From CAYZBF01 sp964476585 (GTDB lineage: Bacteria; Hydrothermota; UBA3072), in contig CAYZBF010000018.1 in NCBI GenBank assembly GCA_964476585.1, positions 1-42,132 of the forward strand: a stretch of 42,132 nucleotides of DNA. Reading direction: 5' to 3'. The translations under genes were made by a program, and so were the position numbers. A model generated the notes under the pieces. The model had not been told where the DNA came from, searched no databases, and was given only the letters and a program-made list of their open reading frames with translations. This document shows positions 33,808-42,132 of the stretch, one piece after another (within the stretch, counting starts at the first letter, position 1; every line of letters starts with the position of its first letter).

Positions 33808-34482
33808 TTGCTATATTTCACAGCCACCCCAATTGGTAACCTTGAAGATATAACATACAGAGCCATAAGGATTATGAGAGAGGTTGATTATATTATCTGT
33901 GAAAATACCAGAAAGACGCGAATACTCCTTAACAAATACGGAATCAAGAAATCTATGAAGCCTTACAATGACTATAATAAAAAAAGGCAGTGCGAATGGA
34001 TTATAGAAAACTTAAAGAAAGGAATGGATATTGTATTTGTATCCTCTGCAGGTAGTCCCCTTATTTCTGATCCAGGGTTCTATCTTGTTAAACATTTAAT
34101 TCAAGAAGATCTGGAGTTTACCAGTATACCCGGACCGTCTGCGGTGATCAACTCCCTTATTCTCTCAGGCTTACCGCCCGATCGCTTTATTTTTGCGGGT
34201 TATCTACCAAAAAAGAGAGAAAAACGTCTAAGATTATTAAAGAATCTTGAGAATGAGACGAGAACTGTAGTAATCTTCGAATCGCCAAAGAGGATAAGAA
34301 GATTGATAGAGGAATTAGAACAACTTCTCCCTGATCGTGAGATCTCTCTTGTAAAGGAAATGACAAAGATCTATCAAAAAACAATCAGGGGTAAACCAAG
34401 AACAGTATTAGAGAATTTATCTTCAGTTAAAGGGGAATTTGTGGTCCTTATAGGAGGAAAGGATTGGACAGGAATAAAATAG
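33808..34482 (+). CDS. rsmI: 16S rRNA (cytidine-1402-2'-O)-methyltransferase
   Basis: 224 residues. Tetrapyrrole-methylase fold with TATPIGNLEDITYRAIRIM at 5-23, ENTRKTRILLNKYGI near 32-46, VFVSSAGSPLISDPGFYLVK, and IPGPSAVINSLILSGLPPDR. It methylates the ribose of C1402 in 16S rRNA using S-adenosylmethionine, tuning start-codon fidelity. The start is TTG after AGGAAAAG. The protein is shorter than the E. coli enzyme (286) because the C-terminal extension is missing, as in many bacteria. It opens a run of seven overlapping plus-strand genes. Confidence 0.95.
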   Translation: MLYFTATPIGNLEDITYRAIRIMREVDYIICENTRKTRILLNKYGIKKSMKPYNDYNKKRQCEWIIENLKKGMDIVFVSSAGSPLISDPGFYLVKHLIQEDLEFTSIPGPSAVINSLILSGLPPDRFIFAGYLPKKREKRLRLLKNLENETRTVVIFESPKRIRRLIEELEQLLPDREISLVKEMTKIYQKTIRGKPRTVLENLSSVKGEFVVLIGGKDWTGIK

Positions 34483-35042
34483 TAGAGAGAGGACGAATAC
34501 TACTATTGCCTTTAACAAAAACTCTATCCAGAGTACCACCAAATATACTTACATACACAGGATTAATGATTGTGCTATTATCATCAGTTTTTGTTGCTCT
34601 CGGAAGATTTCGGACTGGAGGGTTTATATTGATAGCAGGAACACTGCTGGATGCAATCGATGGAGAGATAGCAAGAAATACAAAAAGGATTACAATGTTT
34701 GGAGCATTCATTGACTCAACACTTGACAGATATGGAGATTTCTTTATATTCATTGCGGTAGCAATTGCAGGAAGAGAGTCGATACTTGCTATTTTAAGCC
34801 TTTTAACGCTTCTCGGAGCTTACATTACTAGTTATACACGTGCAAGAGCAGACTCGCTTGGAATAACAATTAAGGAAGGGCATTTCACACGGTTTGAAAG
34901 AATTATAATTATAATTATCGCATTACTTTTGGGGAGAAATTACATTATTTATTTTATGATAGTCCTTGCCTTAGGAACAAACGTAACGGCTATTCAACGT
35001 ATAATTATTGCATATAAAAGAATGAAAGAGGGAGGTAATTAA
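34464..35042 (+). CDS. CDP-alcohol phosphatidyltransferase, probably inositol-phosphate type
   Basis: 192 residues, about six membrane helices. The complete catalytic motif is present: D63, D66-G67, A70-R71, G80, D84 and D88 in LLDAIDGEIARN and FGAFIDSTLDRYGD. SYTRARADSLGI followed by FTRFERIIII is the pattern seen in phosphatidylinositol-phosphate and archaetidylinositol-phosphate synthases. It transfers a phospho-alcohol from or to CDP-lipid in the membrane. The next gene makes inositol phosphate, so that is the likely acceptor. TTG start after AGGAGG, overlapping rsmI by 19 bases. A phosphatidylglycerophosphate synthase role is less likely. Confidence 0.88.
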   Translation: MDRNKIVERGRILLLPLTKTLSRVPPNILTYTGLMIVLLSSVFVALGRFRTGGFILIAGTLLDAIDGEIARNTKRITMFGAFIDSTLDRYGDFFIFIAVAIAGRESILAILSLLTLLGAYITSYTRARADSLGITIKEGHFTRFERIIIIIIALLLGRNYIIYFMIVLALGTNVTAIQRIIIAYKRMKEGGN

Positions 35043-36172
35043 TGGATAATAAAGTAAAAGTTGCAATCGTAGGTGTGGGAAACTGCGCCTCTTCCCTTGT
35101 TCAAGGGGTACATTACTACAGAACCGCGGATCCCAAAGAGAGTGTGCCAGGACTGATGCATGTAAACCTTGGTGGTTATCATATAAGTGATATAGAATTC
35201 GTTACTGCTTTTGATATAAACAAAACAAAAGTGGGTAAAGATCTATCCGAAGCGATCTTCGCTTATCCCAATAACACTTACAAGTTCACTGATGTTCCAA
35301 AATCAGGTGTTAAAGTCGAAAGAGGAATGACCCATGACGGAATTGGAAAATATTTGGAGGGGATAATTAAGAAGGCTCCGGGACCAACAGCAGATGTGGT
35401 TAGAATCCTTAAAAGAACCAAAACAGACATTATGATAAGTTTTCTTCCCGTTGGCAGTGAAGAAGCTACAAAATGGTATATTGAGCAGGCACTACAGGCA
35501 AAAGTTGGATTCATAAATGCAATCCCAGTCTTTATTGCATCTTCAAAATACTGGACTGAACGTTTTATTGATAATGGTCTTCCAATAATAGGTGATGATG
35601 TCAAATCTCAGGTAGGCGCTACAATAACTCACCGAGTTCTAACACAATTATTCAACGATAGAGGAGTCCGCTTGAAGAGGACATTTCAATTGAATGTGGG
35701 AGGTAATACAGATTTTCTGAACATGCTTGAAAGAGAAAGACTTAAATCAAAGGAAATTTCAAAAACCCAGGCAGTTACTTCCTTGCTCCCATTTGACATC
35801 GGAAAAGAAAATATACATATAGGACCATCTGATTATATAGAATGGCTTACTGACAGGAAATGGGCGTATATGAGGATGGAAGGGCAGACTTTCGGAGACG
35901 TTCCACTCAACATAGAGGTAAAACTTGAGGTATGGGATTCTCCAAATTCTGCAGGGGTTACGATTGACGCAATCAGGCTTATGAAATTGGCTCTTGATAA
36001 TAATTTAACTGGACCACTGATTGACCCTTCATCATATTTAATGAAATCTCCCCCTGTTCAATATCCCGATTTCATAGCAAAACAAAAAACTGAGGAATTC
36101 ATTAAAAAATACGCTAAAACCACAAAAAATACAAAGGGGAAGGATAAAGATAGCAAGGAAACTAAAGAATGA
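35042..36172 (+). CDS. ino1: myo-Inositol-1-phosphate synthase
   Basis: 376 residues. Converts glucose-6-phosphate to inositol phosphate with NAD. VKVAIVGVGNCASSLVQGVH (5-24) is the NAD-binding loop, and DDVKSQVGATITHRVL plus QLNVGGNTDFLNM, then DRKWAYMRMEGQTFGD, are family motifs of the short prokaryotic form (actinobacterial/archaeal, about 360-390 residues). ATG overlaps the stop of the phosphotransferase by one base (TAATG) after GGAGG. The lysine-rich tail (KKYAKTTKNTKGKDKDSKET) looks disordered. Product may feed inositol phospholipids or, in a thermophile, di-inositol phosphate. Confidence 0.95.
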   Translation: MDNKVKVAIVGVGNCASSLVQGVHYYRTADPKESVPGLMHVNLGGYHISDIEFVTAFDINKTKVGKDLSEAIFAYPNNTYKFTDVPKSGVKVERGMTHDGIGKYLEGIIKKAPGPTADVVRILKRTKTDIMISFLPVGSEEATKWYIEQALQAKVGFINAIPVFIASSKYWTERFIDNGLPIIGDDVKSQVGATITHRVLTQLFNDRGVRLKRTFQLNVGGNTDFLNMLERERLKSKEISKTQAVTSLLPFDIGKENIHIGPSDYIEWLTDRKWAYMRMEGQTFGDVPLNIEVKLEVWDSPNSAGVTIDAIRLMKLALDNNLTGPLIDPSSYLMKSPPVQYPDFIAKQKTEEFIKKYAKTTKNTKGKDKDSKETKE

Positions 36173-36797
36173 CCCGGGCATATTCATAACCTTTGAAGGA
36201 GTAGAGGGTTCCGGTAAATCGGTTCAAACTCGCTTCCTGTATGAGCATTTACGTCAGGAAGGAAATAATGTATATATTACCAGAGAACCTGGGGGAACCG
36301 ATGCAGGTAATAAGATTAGAGACATACTCCTGAATTCGGCAAATGAGATAAACGCATATACAGAACTCTTTCTCTATCTCGCAGATAGATCAGAGCATAT
36401 AGTTGAAGTAATTGAGCCTTACTTACTAAGAGGAGCAATTGTAATCTCTGATCGCTTTTTTGATTCAACCATAGCCTATCAAAAAGCCGGCAGAGGAATC
36501 CCAAAGGAAGAAATTGAAAAAATAAGGAACTTCAAAATATTCAAAAATCTGGAGCCGGATCTTACATTCTTACTCGATGTTGCTCCAGAATTTGCAAAAA
36601 AAAGGGTTATGAATCCTGATAGAATAGAAAAAGAAAATATTGAATTTCACACATCAGTAAGAAACGCCTATCTGGGACTTGCAGAAAAGAATCCAGAAAG
36701 GATAATTGTCATAAATGCTTTTGATTCAATAGAAAATATTCATGAGATTGTAAAAAGGGCAACGTCACGCCTTATTAAGGAGGTAAACTATGAATAG
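36169..36797 (+). CDS. tmk: Thymidylate kinase, apparent one-base frameshift at the start
   Basis: Converts dTMP to dTDP for DNA synthesis. The frame ending at 36797 reads GIFITFEGVEGSGKSVQTRF (P-loop), VYITREPGGTDAGNKIRD, VISDRFFDSTIAYQKAGRGI and NIEFHTSVRNAYL, a full Tmk. No ATG, GTG or TTG lies in this frame before the P-loop. The ATG at 36169, overlapping the ino1 stop (ATGA), is one frame off: it reads MTRAYS and stops. One extra base in the CCCGGG at 36173-36178 would give MTRGIFITFEGVEG, a typical start. So either one base is missing from the sequence, or the gene is frameshifted or uses a non-standard start. The 3' end overlaps ctpA by 8 bases. Confidence 0.85.
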
Positions 36798-38253
36798 AAA
36801 AAAATATATTCTCTTAATTCTTCTCATATTTTTCTCTATTGGAGGTTTCATCTACTCTTCAGTAAGCGTATTCACTGCAATGAAAACTATGGATCAGGTA
36901 ATACGTCTTGTCCGGGACTACTATGTAAATCCTGTCGAAGTGGAGAAACTACTGGACTTTGCAATAGAAGCAATAGCAAATAGCCTTGATGTTCATACCA
37001 CGTATCTTACGGAAAGCGATTATGAGAACCTTATGATACAGACTAAAGGAGAGTTTGGAGGACTTGGAATACAGATCTCCAAAAGAGGAGACTATATAAC
37101 CATAATTTCACCTATAGAAGATACTCCTGCCTATAGAGCTGGGCTCCTTCAGGGGGATGAGATTACAGCGATCGAAGGAATTTCTACAAAGGATATGAAA
37201 TTAAACAGAGCCGTCTCTATAATGCGTGGTGAACCAGGGACAAAGGTTACTATAACAATTTCCCGGGAAAGCGTGGATGAACCAATTGATTTCACTATAA
37301 CACGGGATATAATAAAAATCAAAACTGTGCCCTACGCTGGAATTGTTGATGAAAAAGTTGGTTATATTCGTCTTAACTCCTTCAGTAAGACTACCACATC
37401 CGAAATGAAGAACGCCCTTGATTCCCTCATCAATATAGGGGCAAAGAAATTTATTCTGGACCTCCGCAGTAATCCAGGGGGAATACTTTCTGAAGCAATT
37501 GAAACCGCCTCTTTATTTATTGACAAAGGAAAAGAAATCGTCTACACCGAGGGCAAATCGGTACATCAATCATACAACTCTACTGATGGCTCGTATGGTA
37601 AATTCCCTCTCATAGTTCTGGTAGATGCATATAGCGCCAGTGGTTCAGAAATTGCGGCTGGAGCTATACAGGATTGGGATAGAGGACTTTTGCTTGGGAC
37701 AAGGACCTTTGGTAAAGGTTCAGTCCAGAGGGTTTATCCCCTCCACAACAATAAGGCATTAAAACTTACGATAGCAAGATATCATACCCCTTCAGGTAGA
37801 TGTATAGATAGAGAACTTGTAGAGGATACGACAAGGGTATACAATACAAGAGGTGAATTACACAGAGTGGTCAAGGGGGGTGGTGGAATAATCCCAGACT
37901 CAACTCTTTCTTACGAACCAACAGAGCTATTCATTAAGATACTGAGTCACAATATTACATTCAATTTTATTATAAGTTACACGTCAAAACATCCAGAGGT
38001 AGAATCAGTTACGCCTTCAATGATAAAGGAATTTAAGCAAAGGGTTCGAGAAAAGGATATTGAATTCACTGAAGAAGAGTGGGACAATTCACTTTATGAT
38101 ATCAAAAGGGATCTTGAATGGAAACTTGCATATAACAAATGGGGGACTAAAGGGCGGTACGAGGCAAGCATACCAAAGGATGAATACATTCGAACATCCA
38201 TTAGTATCCTAAAAAATGTGAAGATTCCTTCCGATTTATTCTCATATCTTTAG
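36790..38253 (+). CDS. ctpA: S41 C-terminal processing peptidase with PDZ domain
   Basis: 487 residues. N-terminal membrane anchor/signal (8-28), PDZ domain about 85-170 (GEFGGLGIQISKRG, GLLQGDEITAIEG), then the protease core with catalytic S284 in YSASGSEI and K309 in RTFGKGSVQ, exactly 25 apart as in plant D1 protease. LRSNPGGILSEAIETASLFI is the conserved core. It acts in the periplasm trimming C-termini of exported proteins. About 100 residues follow the usual end (370-487), a helical extension of unknown role. GGAGG precedes the ATG, which lies inside the tmk end. Confidence 0.94.
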   Translation: MNRKKYILLILLIFFSIGGFIYSSVSVFTAMKTMDQVIRLVRDYYVNPVEVEKLLDFAIEAIANSLDVHTTYLTESDYENLMIQTKGEFGGLGIQISKRGDYITIISPIEDTPAYRAGLLQGDEITAIEGISTKDMKLNRAVSIMRGEPGTKVTITISRESVDEPIDFTITRDIIKIKTVPYAGIVDEKVGYIRLNSFSKTTTSEMKNALDSLINIGAKKFILDLRSNPGGILSEAIETASLFIDKGKEIVYTEGKSVHQSYNSTDGSYGKFPLIVLVDAYSASGSEIAAGAIQDWDRGLLLGTRTFGKGSVQRVYPLHNNKALKLTIARYHTPSGRCIDRELVEDTTRVYNTRGELHRVVKGGGGIIPDSTLSYEPTELFIKILSHNITFNFIISYTSKHPEVESVTPSMIKEFKQRVREKDIEFTEEEWDNSLYDIKRDLEWKLAYNKWGTKGRYEASIPKDEYIRTSISILKNVKIPSDLFSYL

Positions 38254-39551
38254 TGAATAAAGAGACTGTCAGTTTCTACATAGAAACCCTAGGATGTCCA
38301 AGGAATGATTCTGACAGTGAGGCAATTATAACGATATTAAAGCACGCTGATTTTAAAATGGTAGACTCCCCCGAAGAAGCCTCTCATATCATAGTTAATG
38401 GTTGTGCTTTTATCCAAAAGGCAGTATCAGAGTCCATTCTGAGTATATTAACCTTATCGAAGAGAAATCCAGATGCCACTTTAATTGTGATTGGTTGTTT
38501 CGCCCAGAGATATAAAGAAGATTTAAAAGAAGCTCTTCCTGAGATTGATTTATTAGTTGGAACAGGTTCTATAAGAGAGATTGTAAATGCTATTTTTGAA
38601 AATAAATCTATTATCTCCTCCAACAAAGGTTTCATAGGTAAAAACGTCTATAAGGAACATCATACCACTCCCCCACATTATCGATATATCAAAATCCAGG
38701 AGGGTTGTAACTATGAATGTAGTTTTTGCATCATTCCCAAAATAAAAGGGAACCTCCATTCAAAACCACTTGGTGATATAAAAGAAGAGATAAAAACCCT
38801 TCCCGAGGAAGTAAGAGAAATAATTCTAATTGGGCAGGATACCTCTTCCTGGGGAGAGGATATATATGGAAAACCATCCCTCGATTATCTCTTAAAAGAA
38901 ATCTCTCCTCTATTTCCTCATTGGATAAGAATACTTTATCTTCATCCACTCTCGGTCAACAGTTCTTTACTCAAGACAATTTCAAGCCTTAATAATGTAG
39001 TCAATTACCTCGACATTCCATTCCAGCATATTTCAAGTGCGATCCTTACAAGTATGAAACGTGGATACGATAAATCGTTTATAAAGAAACTTTTGCGCAC
39101 GATTCAAAAGATAGATGATTTTATTGTTAGAACCACATTTATTGTTGGCTTCCCAGAGGAAAATAAGGGGGACTTCGAGGAACTTTACTCCTTTGTTGAA
39201 AATTCAAGCCTTGAGAGGATCGGATTATTTCCCTACTCACATGAAGAAGGCACCCTGGCTTATTCAAAAAGAGAATTGGATAGCAAAACTATCGAGAAAA
39301 GATTCAAAAGATTATACAGTCTTATTCAACAAAAAATGATTGAAAATAATAAAGAGATGGTAGGAAAGAATATTACAGTGCTTATAGACGGCAAGGAAAG
39401 AGGTGAATATTATGGAAGAACGCAAAGTGATTCACCGGGAATAGACCAGATTGTATGGGTTAAAGGAAACGAACATATCAATATCGGTGAATTCCATACC
39501 GTGAAGATAACCGATTCCTTAGAGAGTGAGCTTATGGGTGAATTAATATGA
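38253..39551 (+). CDS. rimO: Ribosomal protein S12 methylthiotransferase
   Basis: 432 residues. Radical-SAM methylthiotransferase: N-terminal UPF0004 domain with cluster cysteines C15 (TLGCPRND), C51 (VNGCAFI) and C82 (IGCFAQR); radical-SAM cysteines C152, C156, C159 in GCNYECSFC; C-terminal TRAM domain from about 365. LIGQDTSSWGEDIYG is typical of RimO, which thiomethylates an aspartate of S12, instead of MiaB. GTG start overlaps the ctpA stop by one base. Confidence 0.93.
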   Translation: MNKETVSFYIETLGCPRNDSDSEAIITILKHADFKMVDSPEEASHIIVNGCAFIQKAVSESILSILTLSKRNPDATLIVIGCFAQRYKEDLKEALPEIDLLVGTGSIREIVNAIFENKSIISSNKGFIGKNVYKEHHTTPPHYRYIKIQEGCNYECSFCIIPKIKGNLHSKPLGDIKEEIKTLPEEVREIILIGQDTSSWGEDIYGKPSLDYLLKEISPLFPHWIRILYLHPLSVNSSLLKTISSLNNVVNYLDIPFQHISSAILTSMKRGYDKSFIKKLLRTIQKIDDFIVRTTFIVGFPEENKGDFEELYSFVENSSLERIGLFPYSHEEGTLAYSKRELDSKTIEKRFKRLYSLIQQKMIENNKEMVGKNITVLIDGKERGEYYGRTQSDSPGIDQIVWVKGNEHINIGEFHTVKITDSLESELMGELI

Positions 39552-41206
39552 ACTGGGAATTCAGAAGTGAAGAACAATTAAAAGAATTTGATCCGGATAG
39601 GATCATTGAGCATCTTCTCAAGCTTAAGGGTATCATTGATAAGGATACTTTCCTCAATCCTGTCCCTGAACACTTCCATGATCCTTTTAAACTCAAAAAT
39701 GTCACAGAAGCATCGGAGCGCATTATTACTGCAATAGAGAACGGTGAAAAGATAATGATATATGGAGATTATGACGCAGACGGGATATCAGCGGTTTCTC
39801 TACTCCATATCATTCTCAAGAAATTAAATGCTAATGTGGATTATTACATACCCAACAGAATGGAAGAGGGATATGGACTTAATGAAAAGGGTATACGAGA
39901 AGCGCATTTGAGAGGGGTGAATCTAATTATAACAGTAGATTGTGGTATAAATGCTTCTAAGGAGATTCAATTGGCCAAAGAGCTGGGCATGGATATCATT
40001 GTAACTGACCACCACATTCCAGAGAAAGAAAATCCCGGTGATATTGCCATAAATCCAAAGCTCTACAGTGATTATCCGTACACTGAGTTGGCCGGTGTGG
40101 GTGTAGCATTCAAACTCTGTGAAGGGTTAGAACAGATATCCGATCTTTCTCGAAATTTCCTCTTCTGGAACCTTGACCTCGTAGCACTGGGCACGGTTGC
40201 CGATGTAATGCCACTTACGGGAGAAAATAGGGTAATAACGTCGCTGGGTCTTAAGATAATGAATGAAAGGAGAAGGCCAGGCATAAATGCCATTCTTGAT
40301 GTGGCAGGACAGAAGGGTGAGATAAAAACCCATCATATAGGTTTCGTTCTTGGCCCCAGAATAAATGCTCTGGGCAGACTTGAAAGCGCTTTTGAAGTAG
40401 TTGAACTACTTACCACCTATAATAAGAGAAAAGCGAGAAAACTTGCACAAAAGCTTGAGGCTTTCAATACAGAGAGAAAGAAGATTCAGGGTCAAATCCA
40501 AAAAAGTGCACTTCAACTCATCAAATTGAAAGGTATTCCCACGGACAAAAGTGGTATAGTTCTATCAGATGCAAACTGGCATGAAGGTGTAATTGGTATT
40601 GTTGCTTCAAGAATCACAGAAGACTACCATCGCCCCACTATATTAATAGCAGAAAGCAAAGATATCTGTAAAGGCTCAGGTAGAAGTATCCCAAACCTTG
40701 ATATAATGGAAATACTAAAAGAGTGCAAGGAATACCTTGAGGATTTTGGAGGACATCCAATGGCCTGCGGTATAAAAATAAAAAAGGAGAATATTAAGGG
40801 TTTCGCATACGCTTTTAATTCTAAAGTTGAATTAAAATCTCGGGAAAAAGACCTAGAACACAAATTATCGGTAGATTTCCCACTTTCAATTCACGCAATA
40901 AATGAAGATCTTATCAAAAAAATTGACGAGTTGGCACCCTTTGGAGTTGGTAACCCTAAACCAACCTTCGCCACATTCAATGTTGAGGTCGTTGGTTCAC
41001 CTACAATAGTGGGCAATAACCATCTTCGGTTCACTGTAAGGGACGGGAATAAACATATACCAACAATAGCCTTTTCACAGGGGGAAAAACAGGAACTATT
41101 GCAAAAAAATCCTCAGATAGATATCGCTTATACTCCCGTTATTGATAAATTGAGTAAAAAGCCAACTTTAAAAATACATGATGTTAGAGTCTCTTCGCTC
41201 CAATGA
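39548..41206 (+). CDS. recJ: Single-stranded-DNA 5' exonuclease RecJ
   Basis: 552 residues. DHH phosphoesterase with D74, D76, D78 in IYGDYDADGIS, DCG at 131-133 and DHH at 154-156 (VTDHHIPEK), all metal ligands; DHHA1 domain with GSGRSIPNLD and FGGHPMACGIKI near 375-410; C-terminal OB fold about 455-550. It resects 5' ends in recombination and mismatch repair. Overlaps rimO by 4 bases; last gene of the plus-strand run. Confidence 0.96.
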   Translation: MNWEFRSEEQLKEFDPDRIIEHLLKLKGIIDKDTFLNPVPEHFHDPFKLKNVTEASERIITAIENGEKIMIYGDYDADGISAVSLLHIILKKLNANVDYYIPNRMEEGYGLNEKGIREAHLRGVNLIITVDCGINASKEIQLAKELGMDIIVTDHHIPEKENPGDIAINPKLYSDYPYTELAGVGVAFKLCEGLEQISDLSRNFLFWNLDLVALGTVADVMPLTGENRVITSLGLKIMNERRRPGINAILDVAGQKGEIKTHHIGFVLGPRINALGRLESAFEVVELLTTYNKRKARKLAQKLEAFNTERKKIQGQIQKSALQLIKLKGIPTDKSGIVLSDANWHEGVIGIVASRITEDYHRPTILIAESKDICKGSGRSIPNLDIMEILKECKEYLEDFGGHPMACGIKIKKENIKGFAYAFNSKVELKSREKDLEHKLSVDFPLSIHAINEDLIKKIDELAPFGVGNPKPTFATFNVEVVGSPTIVGNNHLRFTVRDGNKHIPTIAFSQGEKQELLQKNPQIDIAYTPVIDKLSKKPTLKIHDVRVSSLQ

Positions 41207-41242
41207 AAAATGTAAAATTCCCGTGCACCACCCTTTTAATCT

Positions 41243-41380
41243 CTCGCGACCACGCAAAGAACGCAAAGACAGAATAATCTTAGGTTTTAGATCCTGGCTC
41301 TTGTTCCTAACCCATTCACACATTCACTCATATACCCATCAACCTGGCACCTGACTAACCGGCAAACTGACCAACACACG
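41243..41380. repeat. Mixed degenerate repeat tract
   Basis: ACGCAAAGAACGCAAAGAC at 41252-41270 is a 10-base tandem, as at 27940. From about 41310, ACACATTCACTCATATACCC then CTGACTAACCGGCAAACTGA are the opposite-strand form of the GTTGGTCCGTTAGTGAGTTG repeats at 2137. Confidence 0.55.
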
Positions 41381-41486
41381 TTGAAGGAATGAAAAAGCTA
41401 GATTGAAAATCAAGAAAGATGTCACAATTTTAAGCAATGTCCATATTCATTTTTGTTAAACCTGGAACATTTGACTTGTAAATAAA

Positions 41487-41531
41487 GGCAAAGGGGACGC
41501 CCTAAGGAAATTTAGGGACCCCCCCTTTGCC
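41487..41531. repeat. 45-nt palindromic element, possible bidirectional terminator
   Basis: GGCAAAGGGGACGCCCTAA (41487-41505) and TTAGGGACCCCCCCTTTGCC (41512-41531) pair over 10 outer and 6 inner bases with a small internal mismatch. It lies between the convergent recJ and ferritin-like genes, 10 bases after the latter's stop. A related REP-like or IS-end origin is possible. No long U-tract follows. Confidence 0.55.
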
Positions 41532-41541
41532 TATACCTATA

Positions 41542-42093
41542 CTACCTCAGGAACTTGGACACAAAGGGAGAAGTCTCACCTCTACGCAAGAAGTGTCCGG
41601 AAGGTCCTTCACCCAGAAATTCAGCAAACCAGGATTCATGCTCAATCTCTTCGTTAAGAATCGCCAGAGCCAAATCGTAAGTCCGATGGTCTTTACCAGC
41701 AGTCATATTACAGATTTCAGTGTACCCCCGGACTGCACATCTTTCTGCTTCTACTAGGACCTTCAATATTGCGTTGACATCTGTCAAGTCCTCAGGTAGG
41801 TACGCAGGCGGGCAGGCAGATACATCATGAAAATCTTTCATATTTCTGGGTAAAAAGCCACCTAATTCGTAGATACGAGGTACCAAGGCCTCAAAGTGAT
41901 TGCGGTCTTCAATACGAGCAGTTTCAGCTATTTCCTTAATACCCTCTCCCTTCAGTCCAATCAAATTAAATCTAAGGATAGTATAGTAGTAGTAAGTCGT
42001 GATTTCTGCTGAAGCGTTTTTCACCAAAAGTTCTAGCAATTCATCAACGTTAACTCCTGACTTTTCTACCATTTCTCGTGAAACTTTAGCCAT
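41542..42093 (-). CDS. Dps-like ferritin (DPSL-type), iron/peroxide protection
   Basis: 183 residues, a four-helix ferritin. Metal ligands visible: E30 in ASAEITTYYYY, E62 and H66 in RIEDRNHFE, E115/E117 in LVEAERCAVRGY, and E149/H152 in ILNEEIEHESW, a bacterioferritin-like di-iron site. Cysteines C94 and C119 are 25 apart, consistent with the paired thiols of Dps-like (DPSL) cages of archaea and anaerobes. Likely oxidises Fe(II) with peroxide and stores iron in a 12-mer. ATG follows AAGGAGGTTTAAT. Transcribed toward recJ. Confidence 0.9.
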   Translation of the reverse strand: MAKVSREMVEKSGVNVDELLELLVKNASAEITTYYYYTILRFNLIGLKGEGIKEIAETARIEDRNHFEALVPRIYELGGFLPRNMKDFHDVSACPPAYLPEDLTDVNAILKVLVEAERCAVRGYTEICNMTAGKDHRTYDLALAILNEEIEHESWFAEFLGEGPSGHFLRRGETSPFVSKFLR

Positions 42094-42132
42094 ATTAAAC
42101 CTCCTTTATAAGTTTAGTTTCTTGCAAAAAAA

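Larger units (their letters stand above)
41207..41541. other. 335-bp gap between convergent genes with repeats and a hairpin
   Basis: No coding frame of protein-like composition. It holds the repeat tract at 41243-41380 and the palindrome at 41487-41531, described separately. The rest is AT-rich and featureless. Confidence 0.6.

Overview
The window is low-GC, gene-dense bacterial chromosome. No rRNA or species marker is present, so the placement is inference. A Bacteroidetes-type C-terminal secretion-sorting domain on a C25 peptidase, a V-type ATPase in place of any visible F-type one, myo-inositol-phosphate synthase beside a CDP-alcohol phosphotransferase, and intergenic runs of degenerate short-period repeats together suggest an uncultured candidate-phylum bacterium (WOR-3/Stahlbacteria-like), probably anaerobic and possibly thermophilic.

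Layout. 1-2.6 kb: accessory end with a cut-off gene tail, a TIR-domain protein, a small membrane-anchored protein of unknown function and a repeat-bearing gap. 2.6-11.2 kb: UPF0282 metallo-beta-lactamase-fold protein, secreted C25 peptidase, ABC-exporter-type permease preceded by a possible remnant of its ATPase, a MagIII-like DNA glycosylase, glutamate dehydrogenase and an exported S9 peptidase. 11.2-11.9 kb: a 103-bp MITE-like element and the RNase P RNA gene. 11.9-18.8 kb (minus strand): a type IV pilus tip cassette (major-type pilin, three minor pilins, an unknown protein, a PilY1-like VWA adhesin and an Ig-like surface protein). 18.96-19.4 kb: fused remnants of a second PilY1 and of a CAP-domain gene. 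19.4-27.8 kb (minus): complete nine-gene V-ATPase operon (G/H-I-K-E-C-F-A-B-D) whose K subunit carries the full sodium-binding residue set. 28.1-32.1 kb (minus): mreB-mreC-mreD-mrdA cell-shape operon. 32.4-41.2 kb (plus): Mth938-domain protein, a protein with two repeated domains, then a tightly overlapping run rsmI, CDP-alcohol phosphotransferase, ino1, tmk, ctpA, rimO, recJ. 41.5-42.1 kb (minus): Dps-like ferritin.

How the parts fit: the V-ATPase either makes a sodium gradient or makes ATP from one. The pilus cassette builds and caps a type IV pilus. The Mre/PBP2 genes set cell shape. ino1 and its neighbour most likely make an inositol phospholipid head group. The most unusual points are the P-domain-like insertion placed directly after the MIDAS motif of PilY1, the PilY1/CAP fusion scar, the sodium signature in the ATPase rotor, the repeat-derived tail of PBP2, the MITE with exact 4-bp target duplication, and a tmk gene with no in-frame start unless one base is missing at CCCGGG.
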